The notes under the pieces: model-generated | Told to the model about the DNA's origin: nothing | The model's database searches: none | What the model saw: only the letters and a program-made list of their open reading frames with translations | Source of the DNA: Desulfovibrio sp. | Lineage (GTDB): Bacteria > Desulfobacterota > Desulfovibrionia > Desulfovibrionales > Desulfovibrionaceae | Assembly (NCBI GenBank): GCA_017396005.1 | Contig: JAFQNG010000100.1 | Location: 1-53,684, forward strand | Direction of reading: 5' to 3' | DNA: 53,684 nt | Position numbers and translations under genes: made by a program | Shown: positions 18,710 to 26,065 of the stretch, one piece after another | Layout: each line of letters opens with the position of its first letter | How positions within the stretch are numbered: the stretch's first letter is position 1

Positions 18710-19765
18710 TTAGGCCTTTTGCTTCTTGGCAGCCAGCTCCGCCTTGGCGCCCTGCACCATACGGACGGTGATGTAGAGGGAAATGACAGTAACGAAGCCC
18801 AGCACCAGCACAGTGGACACGCCATTGATGAAGCCACCGTATTCGGGGAACATGGGCTGAATGAGCTTCAGGACAACGGAGCACAGGCAGCCCAGCACGG
18901 CGGTGCCGAAGGCTATGCGGATGCCATAGCCCTTGATGTACTTGGTGGCCACAGCGCCGATCTGTGCGCCGACAGCAGCACCGATGAGCATGATGAGGGC
19001 AGCCACGAGTTCGGTACGACCCTTGTAGGTATAGGAAGCCGCACCGTACAGGCCGGAGATGGCCACTTCAAAGAGGTCGGTCCCGACGGCCACGTGTGTG
19101 GGGCAGCCAACCAGGTAGACCAGGGCGGGCATGCGGATGAGACCGCCGCCGATGCCAAGGATACCGGCCAGCCAGCCAGTGGCCAGGCTGACGATGATGG
19201 GCAGCCATGCCGAACAGGTGATGCCTGCAGCGTGGAAGGTCATCATGGGCGGCACCTTGAAGGCGTGCAGCTTGCTGGCCCAGTCAAGACCCACAGCGGT
19301 TTCATCAAGCTTCTGACCTGCAGCAGAGGCTTCGCGTTCCTTCTTCTTGCGCAGGGCTACGTCATGGAAGACCAGCCAGGCGATGGAGATGAGCAGGACC
19401 ACATAGAGCCAGCGTACGACCTTGTCTACAGAGCCGATACGTTCCAGCCACATGATCATCTGGGCACCGATTTCCACGCCGATGACCGTACCGGCCAGCA
19501 TGGTGATACCAAGCTTGTAGTCCACGTTGCCGAACTTGCCGTGACGCATGGTGGAGATGAGCGATTTACCGGCCATGTGTGCCACGTCAGTGCCGATGGC
19601 GAAAGCCATGGGGAAGCCCAGGATGTTCAGACCGGGGGTCACCATCCACGCACCGCCCATACCGAAGAAGCCGCCGATGATACCGACGCCGAGGCCAAGG
19701 ATGATCAGGCCAGGCCAGAAAATCGTTACGCCGGAAATGGGCATCAAGACATACAACCAATCCAT
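18710..19765 (-). CDS. TauE/SafE family sulfite/anion exporter
   Basis: The 351-residue inner-membrane protein has about eight to nine hydrophobic segments. It shows the duplicated TauE/SafE signature: GLGVGIIGGFFGMGGAWMVTPGL in the first half and GWLAGILGIGGGLIRMPALVYLVG in the second, each with the Gly-rich turn followed by a proline. Family members export sulfite, sulfoacetate or related sulfur anions, or move other small anions. A charged cytoplasmic loop of about 45 residues (RKKKEREASAAGQKLDE...) separates the halves. The gene follows a small membrane protein and precedes a lipoprotein in one minus-strand unit under a predicted sigma-54 promoter. In a sulfate reducer, sulfite or taurine-derived sulfonates are sensible substrates, but this is inference. 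Confidence 0.92.
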   Translation of the reverse strand: MDWLYVLMPISGVTIFWPGLIILGLGVGIIGGFFGMGGAWMVTPGLNILGFPMAFAIGTDVAHMAGKSLISTMRHGKFGNVDYKLGITMLAGTVIGVEIGAQMIMWLERIGSVDKVVRWLYVVLLISIAWLVFHDVALRKKKEREASAAGQKLDETAVGLDWASKLHAFKVPPMMTFHAAGITCSAWLPIIVSLATGWLAGILGIGGGLIRMPALVYLVGCPTHVAVGTDLFEVAISGLYGAASYTYKGRTELVAALIMLIGAAVGAQIGAVATKYIKGYGIRIAFGTAVLGCLCSVVLKLIQPMFPEYGGFINGVSTVLVLGFVTVISLYITVRMVQGAKAELAAKKQKA

Positions 19766-19783
19766 ATCTGCCTCCTTACCGGC

Positions 19784-20086
19784 CTAGTGTTCCGCCAGCT
19801 CGCGGTGTTTGAGGTCAATGCCGATATGCGACATCACGATGTCCGCCAGCACGCCGAAAATGCAGCCCACCACCGGGATGATGATGATGGTCAGGATGGT
19901 GAAGTACAGATGGCTGTCATTGTACATCTGGGCCCACCAGAGCATGATACCGTCAAGGCGGCGTGTATCAGCCACGATGACCACGTTGGCCGACTTTTTG
20001 GCGGCCAGGGCCACTGACGGCATGAGCACCAGCAGCGACAGGGCGCAAGCTGCGATGCTCGTCCAGAGTCTGCGCAATTTCTGCAT
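19784..20086 (-). CDS. Small exported membrane protein upstream of the TauE exporter
   Basis: The 100-residue protein has a cleavable signal peptide (MQKLRRLWTSIAACALSLLVLMPSVALA, predicted cleavage before AKKSANVV). A periplasmic segment of about 30 residues follows, then one membrane helix (FTILTIIIIPVVGCIFGVLADIV) and a short cytoplasmic tail. The start at 20086 was chosen because of the GGAGGA ribosome-binding site. An upstream ATG at 20098 is possible but lacks one. It is the first gene behind the predicted sigma-54 promoter and 18 bases before the exporter. I do not recognise the family. It may be an accessory subunit of the transporter. Confidence 0.8.
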   Translation of the reverse strand: MQKLRRLWTSIAACALSLLVLMPSVALAAKKSANVVIVADTRRLDGIMLWWAQMYNDSHLYFTILTIIIIPVVGCIFGVLADIVMSHIGIDLKHRELAEH

Positions 20087-20150
20087 AATGTCCTCCATGG
20101 TTTTGAACACAACTTGGGCAAACCGTTTGCCCTCGCACTTGTGAAAAGTA

Positions 20151-20167
20151 TAGCAAGGCATGTGCCA
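20151..20167 (-). promoter_or_regulatory. Sigma-54 (-24/-12) promoter of the TauE exporter operon
   Basis: Read on the minus strand the sequence is TGGCACATGCCTTGCTA. It matches the sigma-54 consensus TGGCAC-N5-TTGCW with GG and GC exactly 10 bases apart. Transcription should start near 20141, leaving a leader of about 55 bases before the first gene at 20086. A sigma-54 activator gene is divergent right next to it. Confidence 0.82.
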
Positions 20168-20209
20168 CTGCGCGTCTGCAAATCACGCAAAATCAGTAAA
20201 AGTCTTGAA

Positions 20210-20225
20210 TGGCAAGGCTATTGCC
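20210..20225. promoter_or_regulatory. Palindrome GGCAA-N5-TTGCC, possible operator or second -24/-12 element
   Basis: TGGCAAGGCTATTGCC contains a perfect inverted repeat (GGCAA / TTGCC) and keeps the GG-N10-GC spacing of sigma-54 promoters on both strands. As a promoter for the activator gene it would start transcription near 20236. As a palindrome it might instead be a binding site for the activator. Confidence 0.5.
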
Positions 20226-20259
20226 CTGAAAAAAAATTATGTATATAAAAAGCACAAGG

Positions 20260-20347
20260 TTGCGCAACTGGGCTTTCTTGCGCGAAATGGTGCTGTTTGC
20301 GCGATATGGGGGTGAGATGGAAGCAAAACGTAAGGGCTTGCGCGATA
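20260..20347 (+). repeat. Cluster of four TTGCGC motifs near the start of the sigma-54 activator
   Basis: TTGCGC begins at 20260 (inside the perfect palindrome GTTGCGCAAC, 20259-20268), 20278, 20297 and 20338. The last three extend to TTGCGCGA, and the last two to TTGCGCGATA. They lie about 90-190 bases upstream of the predicted sigma-54 promoter, where enhancer sites for activators usually sit. The final copy falls inside the coding region. Confidence 0.5.
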
Positions 20348-22881
20348 CTGGACAAAAAATCGTGACGTTTTTTCAGATCCGCAGCCTGGCAGGGCGCTTT
20401 CTTCTGACAGGGGCAGCATTGTTCAGCCTGCTGTTCCTGCTGATTGTTGTCATGCTCAATGTGACTGTTGAGCATGTCTTGCAAAGCGCAATTGCGCGCA
20501 ATGCGCAGCTTCAGGCACAGGCCATGAGCCTGGGGCTGGAGCAGATCCTGGCTGAAGCGCGCAATCAGCTGCTGATCCTGGCTGAAGGGTCGAAAGACAG
20601 GGCTGATATGATGCGGCGCCTTCAGATTCGTGTTCAGGCCAAGGGCCTGTACTATCGGGAGGTGGCTTTCATGGGGCTGGAGCCGGAAGACCGCTACCTC
20701 TATATCATTCATAATAAAGAAGTCATCGGTGTGCCTGAGCGTGTTTTCATGAGTGCGCCTGCCAGCCCCTTTCATATGATCAGCCAGGAGCAGAAGGCTG
20801 GTCAGGTCAATATCAGCCAGCCGCAGGAGGTGGTCTATTCTCTGCTGCCGGTGAATAAGGGGCTGCAGAGTGTTACCCTGCAGGTCATCCGTCTTTCAAC
20901 ACCTGTCTTTGCCGATGGCAGGCAGCAGGGAGTACTGACCCTTTCTTTGGATTTGAAAAGCCTGCGTAATGCCATGTCTCTCTATGCATCGCCGGACCTG
21001 CCTTTCGGCCATGGGGGTAAACCTCTGCGCAGCTTTTTTTTCGATAAGGAAGGATGGCTGCTTTTTCAGGCTGAACGCCTGGAGACCGAACACGATGCAG
21101 CACTCAGTTCCGGCTCTGTACGCGTAGGCTTCAGGGGGGATTTTGGTCGTCCCGGTTTCAGCCAGGCTTTTCGCCCGTCACCTGATCACGTGGATTACTG
21201 GAGTATGGTGGCTGAAACACAGGCGGGCAAAAGCGGGCAGATCGGTTTCGCAGATTTTGAATTACATCTGGCTGAGGGTGTGAGCTTTGCGCCGGTCAGC
21301 TTTGCGTCGTCCATGCAGGGGCAGCGCAATATTATCGGGGGTCTGGCCATCCTGGACAGCAATTTCACCATGGACCGTACTGCTGACAAGATACGGCTTA
21401 TTTACGCCTGTTTTTTCATCCTGGGCATGTTGCTGCTTGGGGCAAGCCTCTGGTGGCTGGTGCGTGGTATGGGCAGGAGCCTGAACAGGCTCTGCGTATC
21501 ACTGGAGAACTGCAACAGAAAGGATGAATACGCCATGCTGGATCTGCCCCCTCTGCCGCTGGAGGTGGAGAAGATCAGGGCTCAGATAGATTTTCTGCTG
21601 CAGCGGCTGGCCAGTGACAGGGCCAGGCGTCAGACACATGAGCGCGAGCAGTGGGAAAGCAGACAGCGCGAAGCTGTGGAAGATCTGCCACTGGCTCAGG
21701 ACTTGCCCGGTTGGGGGCTGGTAGGGCATTCGCCTTTGATGCAGGCACTCTTACACCAGTTGCAGAAAGCCGCACAGGTGGATGCTGATGTACTCATAGT
21801 AGGAGAGACCGGTACCGGTAAGGAGCTGGTGGCGGAATCCATCCATCGATCGAGCGCGCGGGCCAGTGGGCCTTATATCACCATTAACTGTGGGGCACTG
21901 GACGAGACATTGCTTATGGATACTCTTTTCGGGCATGTCAAAGGGGCCTTCACAGAAGCCAAACAGCCACGGAAGGGGGCTTTTCTGGCAGCTGAAGGGG
22001 GCACGCTCATGCTGGATGAAGTGGGCAACGCCACGCCCAAGGTACAGCAGGCCCTGTTGCGTGCTCTTTCCACCAGGCGTATCCGTCCTTTGGGATCAGA
22101 TCAGGATTTTGCCTTTGACACACGCATCATTGCCGCCACCAATGCTGAACTGCGCGGTGACGGACAGGACGGCAGTTTTCGCGATGACCTCTACTACCGC
22201 CTGGCCGTCATTTCCATACAGACACCACCGCTGCGTCAGCGTAAGGAGGATATTCCGGCGCTCATTGTGCAGTTTATGGCTGAAGCCGTGGCCGCTCACA
22301 GTCAGAGCATGCCGCGAACTGTTCCCATGCTCAGCCGGGGAGCGCTGTCAAAATTTATGGCCTATGACTGGCCGGGCAACGTACGGGAGCTGAAAAATAC
22401 CGTTACCAGGGCCCTGGCCTTTTGTGATGGCAATATGCTGCTTGCCGAGGATATTCAGCTTGATGCGGCTGCTCCGCCAGACAGGCTGACATCCCTGGTA
22501 AGGGCGACAACTGTGGAAGATGTTTTGCCCGGAGAACTTCCGTCTGCCGCCAGGCCTGCTATCAGTGAAAAACCGTCTGAAGAGGATCTTCGCAGCACGA
22601 CTGATACTGTCATCCCTTCCGGTGAGATGCAGGCTGTGGACGCGGGGGTGCCTCTCAACAGTCGGCAGCAGCAGATGCTGGCCCGTCTTTCCCGGATGGG
22701 CAGCATTACCCGGCAGGAATATCAGGACATGTCAGGCGGCAGTATTTCCATGCGTACGGCCCAGTATGATCTGCAGACATATGTACGTCTCGGCTACCTG
22801 CGCAGGGAAGGGCGCGGCCCCGCACAGCGCTATATCGTGCTGGATGGCTGCAGCGCAGCAGAGGGTGACAACGAGAGATAG
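20317..22881 (+). CDS. Membrane-anchored sigma-54-dependent transcriptional activator
   Basis: The protein has 854 residues from the ATG at 20317. Layout: a membrane helix at about 27-50, a periplasmic sensor of about 300 residues (Cache-like in strand pattern), a second helix at about 360-382, a coiled linker, and an AAA+ sigma-54 interaction domain at 464-715. Walker A is GETGTGKE (496-503), Walker B is GTLMLDE and the arginine region is RQRKEDI. The sigma-54-contact loop reads GAFTEA instead of GAFTGA. The C-terminus (about 779-845) looks like a winged helix (SITRQEYQDM...AQYDLQTYVRLGYLRREG), not the usual Fis-type HTH. The open frame begins at 20239, but that ATG would be next to the predicted transcript start, so 20317 (GGGGGTG upstream) is preferred. 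It probably senses a periplasmic ligand and controls the divergent TauE operon. Confidence 0.88.
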   Translation: MEAKRKGLRDTGQKIVTFFQIRSLAGRFLLTGAALFSLLFLLIVVMLNVTVEHVLQSAIARNAQLQAQAMSLGLEQILAEARNQLLILAEGSKDRADMMRRLQIRVQAKGLYYREVAFMGLEPEDRYLYIIHNKEVIGVPERVFMSAPASPFHMISQEQKAGQVNISQPQEVVYSLLPVNKGLQSVTLQVIRLSTPVFADGRQQGVLTLSLDLKSLRNAMSLYASPDLPFGHGGKPLRSFFFDKEGWLLFQAERLETEHDAALSSGSVRVGFRGDFGRPGFSQAFRPSPDHVDYWSMVAETQAGKSGQIGFADFELHLAEGVSFAPVSFASSMQGQRNIIGGLAILDSNFTMDRTADKIRLIYACFFILGMLLLGASLWWLVRGMGRSLNRLCVSLENCNRKDEYAMLDLPPLPLEVEKIRAQIDFLLQRLASDRARRQTHEREQWESRQREAVEDLPLAQDLPGWGLVGHSPLMQALLHQLQKAAQVDADVLIVGETGTGKELVAESIHRSSARASGPYITINCGALDETLLMDTLFGHVKGAFTEAKQPRKGAFLAAEGGTLMLDEVGNATPKVQQALLRALSTRRIRPLGSDQDFAFDTRIIAATNAELRGDGQDGSFRDDLYYRLAVISIQTPPLRQRKEDIPALIVQFMAEAVAAHSQSMPRTVPMLSRGALSKFMAYDWPGNVRELKNTVTRALAFCDGNMLLAEDIQLDAAAPPDRLTSLVRATTVEDVLPGELPSAARPAISEKPSEEDLRSTTDTVIPSGEMQAVDAGVPLNSRQQQMLARLSRMGSITRQEYQDMSGGSISMRTAQYDLQTYVRLGYLRREGRGPAQRYIVLDGCSAAEGDNER

Positions 22882-22893
22882 CGCAGCCCTTTA

Positions 22894-23562
22894 TCAGCGT
22901 GCACCGAAGCCGGGTATATGATAGCGGCGTTCCAGCCAGTGCAGGAGCCAGGTAGCCAGGGTGACCATACCGAGATAATACAGGCCCATGGTCAGAAAGA
23001 CCTCGGTAAAACGAAAGGTGTCTGAAGCCAGGGCTTTGCCGTGGCCCATGAGCTCCATGCAGGTGACCAGATAGGCCAGGGAGCTGTATTTGATGAGGTA
23101 AATAATCTCATTACCGCAGCCAGGCAGTGCTCTGCGGGCAGCCTGAGGAATGACAATCCAGATGATGGTCTGCAGAGTAGTAAAGCCCAGGGCCTGGGCA
23201 GCCTTGATCTGCCCCTGACGGATGGAAAGCAGCGCACCGCGGATATATTCGGACTGATAGGCAGCCGTACAGAGAGTGAATGAGGTCAGAGCCGCACCAT
23301 AGGGCTCAAAATAGATGCCCAGCTTGGGCAGTGCAAAATAGATCATCATCAGCTGCACTGCCAGAGGAACCCCCCGCAGCAGGGCTGTGTAGGCATCCCC
23401 CAGACGTCGCAGCCAGCGGGGCCCGAATGTGCGCAGGCAACCGAGCATGACACCACAGGCAAAACCCAGGGTCGCGGCCGGAATGATCAACCCCAGGGAA
23501 AGCAGCAGACCTTTGTTCAGGGTGGGTAGAACGTCCTGGCTGAGAAAAACTGTATCGATCAT
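22894..23562 (-). CDS. Polar amino-acid ABC transporter permease (second)
   Basis: The 222-residue inner-membrane protein has about five hydrophobic helices and the His/Glu/Gln/Arg/opine-type permease signature. The EAA-like coupling loop (RGALLSIRQGQIKAAQALGFTTLQTIIWIVIPQAARRALPG) contacts the ATPase. It is the last gene of the importer operon, 44 bases after the ATPase, and pairs with the permease at 24365 as a heterodimer. It converges on the sigma-54 activator with only 12 bases between the stops. No unusual features are seen. Confidence 0.92.
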   Translation of the reverse strand: MIDTVFLSQDVLPTLNKGLLLSLGLIIPAATLGFACGVMLGCLRTFGPRWLRRLGDAYTALLRGVPLAVQLMMIYFALPKLGIYFEPYGAALTSFTLCTAAYQSEYIRGALLSIRQGQIKAAQALGFTTLQTIIWIVIPQAARRALPGCGNEIIYLIKYSSLAYLVTCMELMGHGKALASDTFRFTEVFLTMGLYYLGMVTLATWLLHWLERRYHIPGFGAR

Positions 23563-23606
23563 ACTGGTGTCGTTTACCTGTTCAATTGCAGCAGCGTTGG
23601 TATGCT

Positions 23607-24362
23607 CTAGCCCATTTCCAGCAGCCTGGTGCAGAAATCACGGGTTCTGGTGGTGGAGCCCTCGGCCAACAGGGTTTCTGGTGCGCCCTGTTCGATTATT
23701 CGGCCGCGTTCCATGAAGAGGATTTCCGTGGCCAGAGCCCGGGCAAATTCCATTTGATGCGTAGCCATGATCATGGTCATGCCACCGCGTGCAAGATCAC
23801 GGATGACTGCCAGAACCTCCCCTACCAGTTCTGGATCCAGCGCAGAGGTGGGCTCGTCCAGCAGAATGACCTTGGGGTCCATGGCCAGGGCGCGGGCAAT
23901 GGCCACGCGCTGCTTCTGCCCTCCAGAAAGTTGTGCAGGGTAGAGCAGAGCTCGACGGGCAAGGCCTACCCGGCCAAGTTCCTCCATCGCCCGGGCCTTG
24001 GCTGCCCTGCGGTCCATGCCGCGCACCTTGCGCAGGGCAATGGCTACGTTTTCTTCAGCAGTCAGATGATCAAAGAGATTGAAATCCTGAAAAATCATGC
24101 CCACCTGGGCGCGATAGTCACAGAGTTTACGTGTATTTTTACGTTCCAGGCGTTCACCCTCCAGCCATATATCGCCACTGTCGGGTTGAATCAGGCAGTC
24201 AATGCATTGCAGAAGCGTACTTTTGCCTGCTCCAGACGGGCCTATGAGCACTTTCAGCTCACCCCTACGCACAGCCAGCGTACAGTCCTCAAGGATGGGT
24301 TTGCCACTCAGACTTTTGCTGATGCCCTCTATGCGCAAGACGATGTCGTCAGAGACCTTCAT
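23607..24362 (-). CDS. Polar amino-acid ABC transporter ATPase
   Basis: The 251-residue ATP-binding subunit drives import. It has Walker A (GPSGAGKST), the Q-loop (MIFQDFNLFDHLT), the ABC signature (LSGGQKQRVAIARAL), Walker B with catalytic Glu (VILLDEPTSALD) and the switch His (MATHQMEFA). The sequence is closest to GlnQ/HisP-type polar amino-acid transporters. It lies 2 bases downstream of one permease and 44 bases upstream of the other in the minus-strand operon. Confidence 0.95.
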   Translation of the reverse strand: MKVSDDIVLRIEGISKSLSGKPILEDCTLAVRRGELKVLIGPSGAGKSTLLQCIDCLIQPDSGDIWLEGERLERKNTRKLCDYRAQVGMIFQDFNLFDHLTAEENVAIALRKVRGMDRRAAKARAMEELGRVGLARRALLYPAQLSGGQKQRVAIARALAMDPKVILLDEPTSALDPELVGEVLAVIRDLARGGMTMIMATHQMEFARALATEILFMERGRIIEQGAPETLLAEGSTTRTRDFCTRLLEMG

Positions 24363-24364
24363 GA

Positions 24365-25042
24365 CTAGGCTATGCCTCCTGTGCTTGAATAGCCGGGAAC
24401 GTGGACCTTTTCTTCAAGACGGCGCAGAAGCTTGAGTACTGCCAGGGTCAGCAGAAAATAGATAAGGCCCGCTGCAGCATACAGCGCCAGATGTTCGTGC
24501 GTACGCGCAGCCACAAAGGAGGTGCGCGCCATAATATCCTGTGTGCCCAGCACGAAGCAGATGGCAGAGTCTTTGAGGAGGATGGAAAATTCGTTAGCCC
24601 AGCCGGGGATGGAAAGGCGCAGTGCCTGCGGCAGGATGATACAGGTGATACCTGTGCTGTCACTCATGCCCAGGGCACGCGCGGCCTTCAGCTGCCCCTG
24701 GGGCAGGCTCTGTATGGCACCTCTGAAAATCTGTGACTGATAGGCAGTGCTGGTACATCCCAGCACAAGGCAGCTCATGAGAAAAGGATGAGCAGGCAGA
24801 CCCAGCGAAAGGAAAAGACCAAAGCAGAGAAAAAGCAGCACCAGTATGGGAACGCCGCGGAAAAACCATACATAGATGTCTACCAGACGGCGCAGCCACG
24901 GGCAGCCATATACCTGGGCCACAGCAAGGGGGACGCCCAGTACCAGGCCCATGGCCAGAGAAATGGCAACATTGCCTGCCGTCACCACTGTGCCGGCGAG
25001 GATGGCAGGGAGGGCGTTAAGTACGACGCTGAGAGAATCCAT
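24365..25042 (-). CDS. Polar amino-acid ABC transporter permease (first)
   Basis: The 225-residue inner-membrane permease has about five hydrophobic helices and the coupling loop (RGAIQSLPQGQLKAARALGMSDSTGITCIILPQALRLSIPG) of the His/Glu/Gln/Arg family. It follows the binding-protein gene across an 88-base gap that contains a strong hairpin, and is followed at once by the ATPase. It is clearly related to the permease at 22894, so the two probably form a heterodimeric channel. Confidence 0.93.
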   Translation of the reverse strand: MDSLSVVLNALPAILAGTVVTAGNVAISLAMGLVLGVPLAVAQVYGCPWLRRLVDIYVWFFRGVPILVLLFLCFGLFLSLGLPAHPFLMSCLVLGCTSTAYQSQIFRGAIQSLPQGQLKAARALGMSDSTGITCIILPQALRLSIPGWANEFSILLKDSAICFVLGTQDIMARTSFVAARTHEHLALYAAAGLIYFLLTLAVLKLLRRLEEKVHVPGYSSTGGIA

Positions 25043-25071
25043 GCGGAAAGTCGGTCAAAAGTTGACGAAGA

Positions 25072-25110
25072 GCGCGACGCGGAGCAGCTCCAGACAAGCT
25101 CCGCGTCGCG
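25072..25110 (-). terminator. Intercistronic hairpin after the binding-protein gene
   Basis: CGCGACGCGGAGC (25073-25085) and GCTCCGCGTCGCG (25098-25110) make a perfect 13-bp stem with a 12-base loop, 20 bases after the stop of the binding-protein gene. No T-run follows on the minus strand. Such hairpins typically allow far more binding protein than membrane subunits, by partial termination or by protecting the upstream message. Confidence 0.75.
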
Positions 25111-25130
25111 TGCGACCAGACGTGTATGGA

Positions 25131-25874
25131 CTACTTGCTCAGATACTTCTTCTGCAGTTCTTTCCAGAAGGGGTCAGCCATGAGCTTGCGATAGCCCTCA
25201 TTGACAAGGGCCTGAAGTTCCTTGTCTTCCTTGCGGATGGCCACGCCAAACTGATCGGGCTTACCGTGGGTGCCGGCCTTCTTGACATTGCGGCCCTTGG
25301 AGATGGCGTCATCGGCAGGCAGTTCATCCATCAGGGCAGCCTGAATGCGGCCATTGAGCAGGTCAGCAATGGCCAGGGGAGCAGAGTCATAGAAGCGCAG
25401 TTCAAAGGGATAATTCTTTTCCTGCTGTTCCTGCTTGATGGCATTGGCTTCAGAAGTACCGCGCTGCACACCCAGCTGTATCTTCTGCTTGAGGATGTCG
25501 CCAGTAGCCAGCGTGGAATCGCCATGAATCACAAAGACACGCGAGACTGTCCAGTACGGGTCAGAGAAGGTGACCATCTTAGCCCGCTCAGGAGTAATGC
25601 TCATGCCAGAGCAGACCATGTCGATCTGCTTGCCAAGAAGGGCAGGGATGATACCATCCCAGGCCATGGGCTTATGGGTGATCTCAACTCCCATGGTCTT
25701 GGCTATCCAGTCCATGGATTCCACATCAAAGCCAGCCGGCTGTCCGGTTTTTTCATCTACATAGGCAAAAGGCGGATAGTTGGGGTCAATGCCGTTGACA
25801 TAACTTTTTTTGGCAAAAGCAGGTACCGCCGCCAGCATGACGGCCAACAGAGTACAGACAAGGATTTTTTTCAT
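25131..25874 (-). CDS. Polar amino-acid ABC transporter substrate-binding protein
   Basis: The 247-residue periplasmic protein has a signal peptide (MKKILVCTLLAVMLAAVPAFA, cleavage before KKSYVNG). It has the type II periplasmic binding fold of the polar amino-acid family: PNYPPFAYVDEKTGQPAGFDVE near the start, and MSITPERAKMVTFSDPYW with the Arg that binds the ligand carboxylate. The start at 25874 was chosen because it opens the signal peptide. The open frame extends to 25967 without a plausible signal. It is the first gene of the importer operon and is divergent from a glycosyl transferase gene. The substrate may be a neutral or basic amino acid, but this cannot be decided by eye. Confidence 0.93.
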   Translation of the reverse strand: MKKILVCTLLAVMLAAVPAFAKKSYVNGIDPNYPPFAYVDEKTGQPAGFDVESMDWIAKTMGVEITHKPMAWDGIIPALLGKQIDMVCSGMSITPERAKMVTFSDPYWTVSRVFVIHGDSTLATGDILKQKIQLGVQRGTSEANAIKQEQQEKNYPFELRFYDSAPLAIADLLNGRIQAALMDELPADDAISKGRNVKKAGTHGKPDQFGVAIRKEDKELQALVNEGYRKLMADPFWKELQKKYLSK

Positions 25875-26065
25875 ATTCCCCCCGAAAGAAATGAAACAGA
25901 AGGTACGGGGGCAGACTGCCGCACGGCAGCTGCCTAAACAGCAGTTTATTAGCAGATGCGCGCGCACTGCGCAAGGTCATGGTGCACTTCTTGCTTTCTC
26001 CGTCAAGGGAAGATAAGATATATATCCTGTTAGTCTTCTTGCATGTTTGTCAGGGTTGCTGTTCA

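Noticed and set aside
25875-26065. Divergent region before the WbaP-like gene checked for a riboswitch or tRNA
   Set aside because: No cloverleaf or known aptamer pattern was seen. GC-rich short palindromes are compatible with chance.
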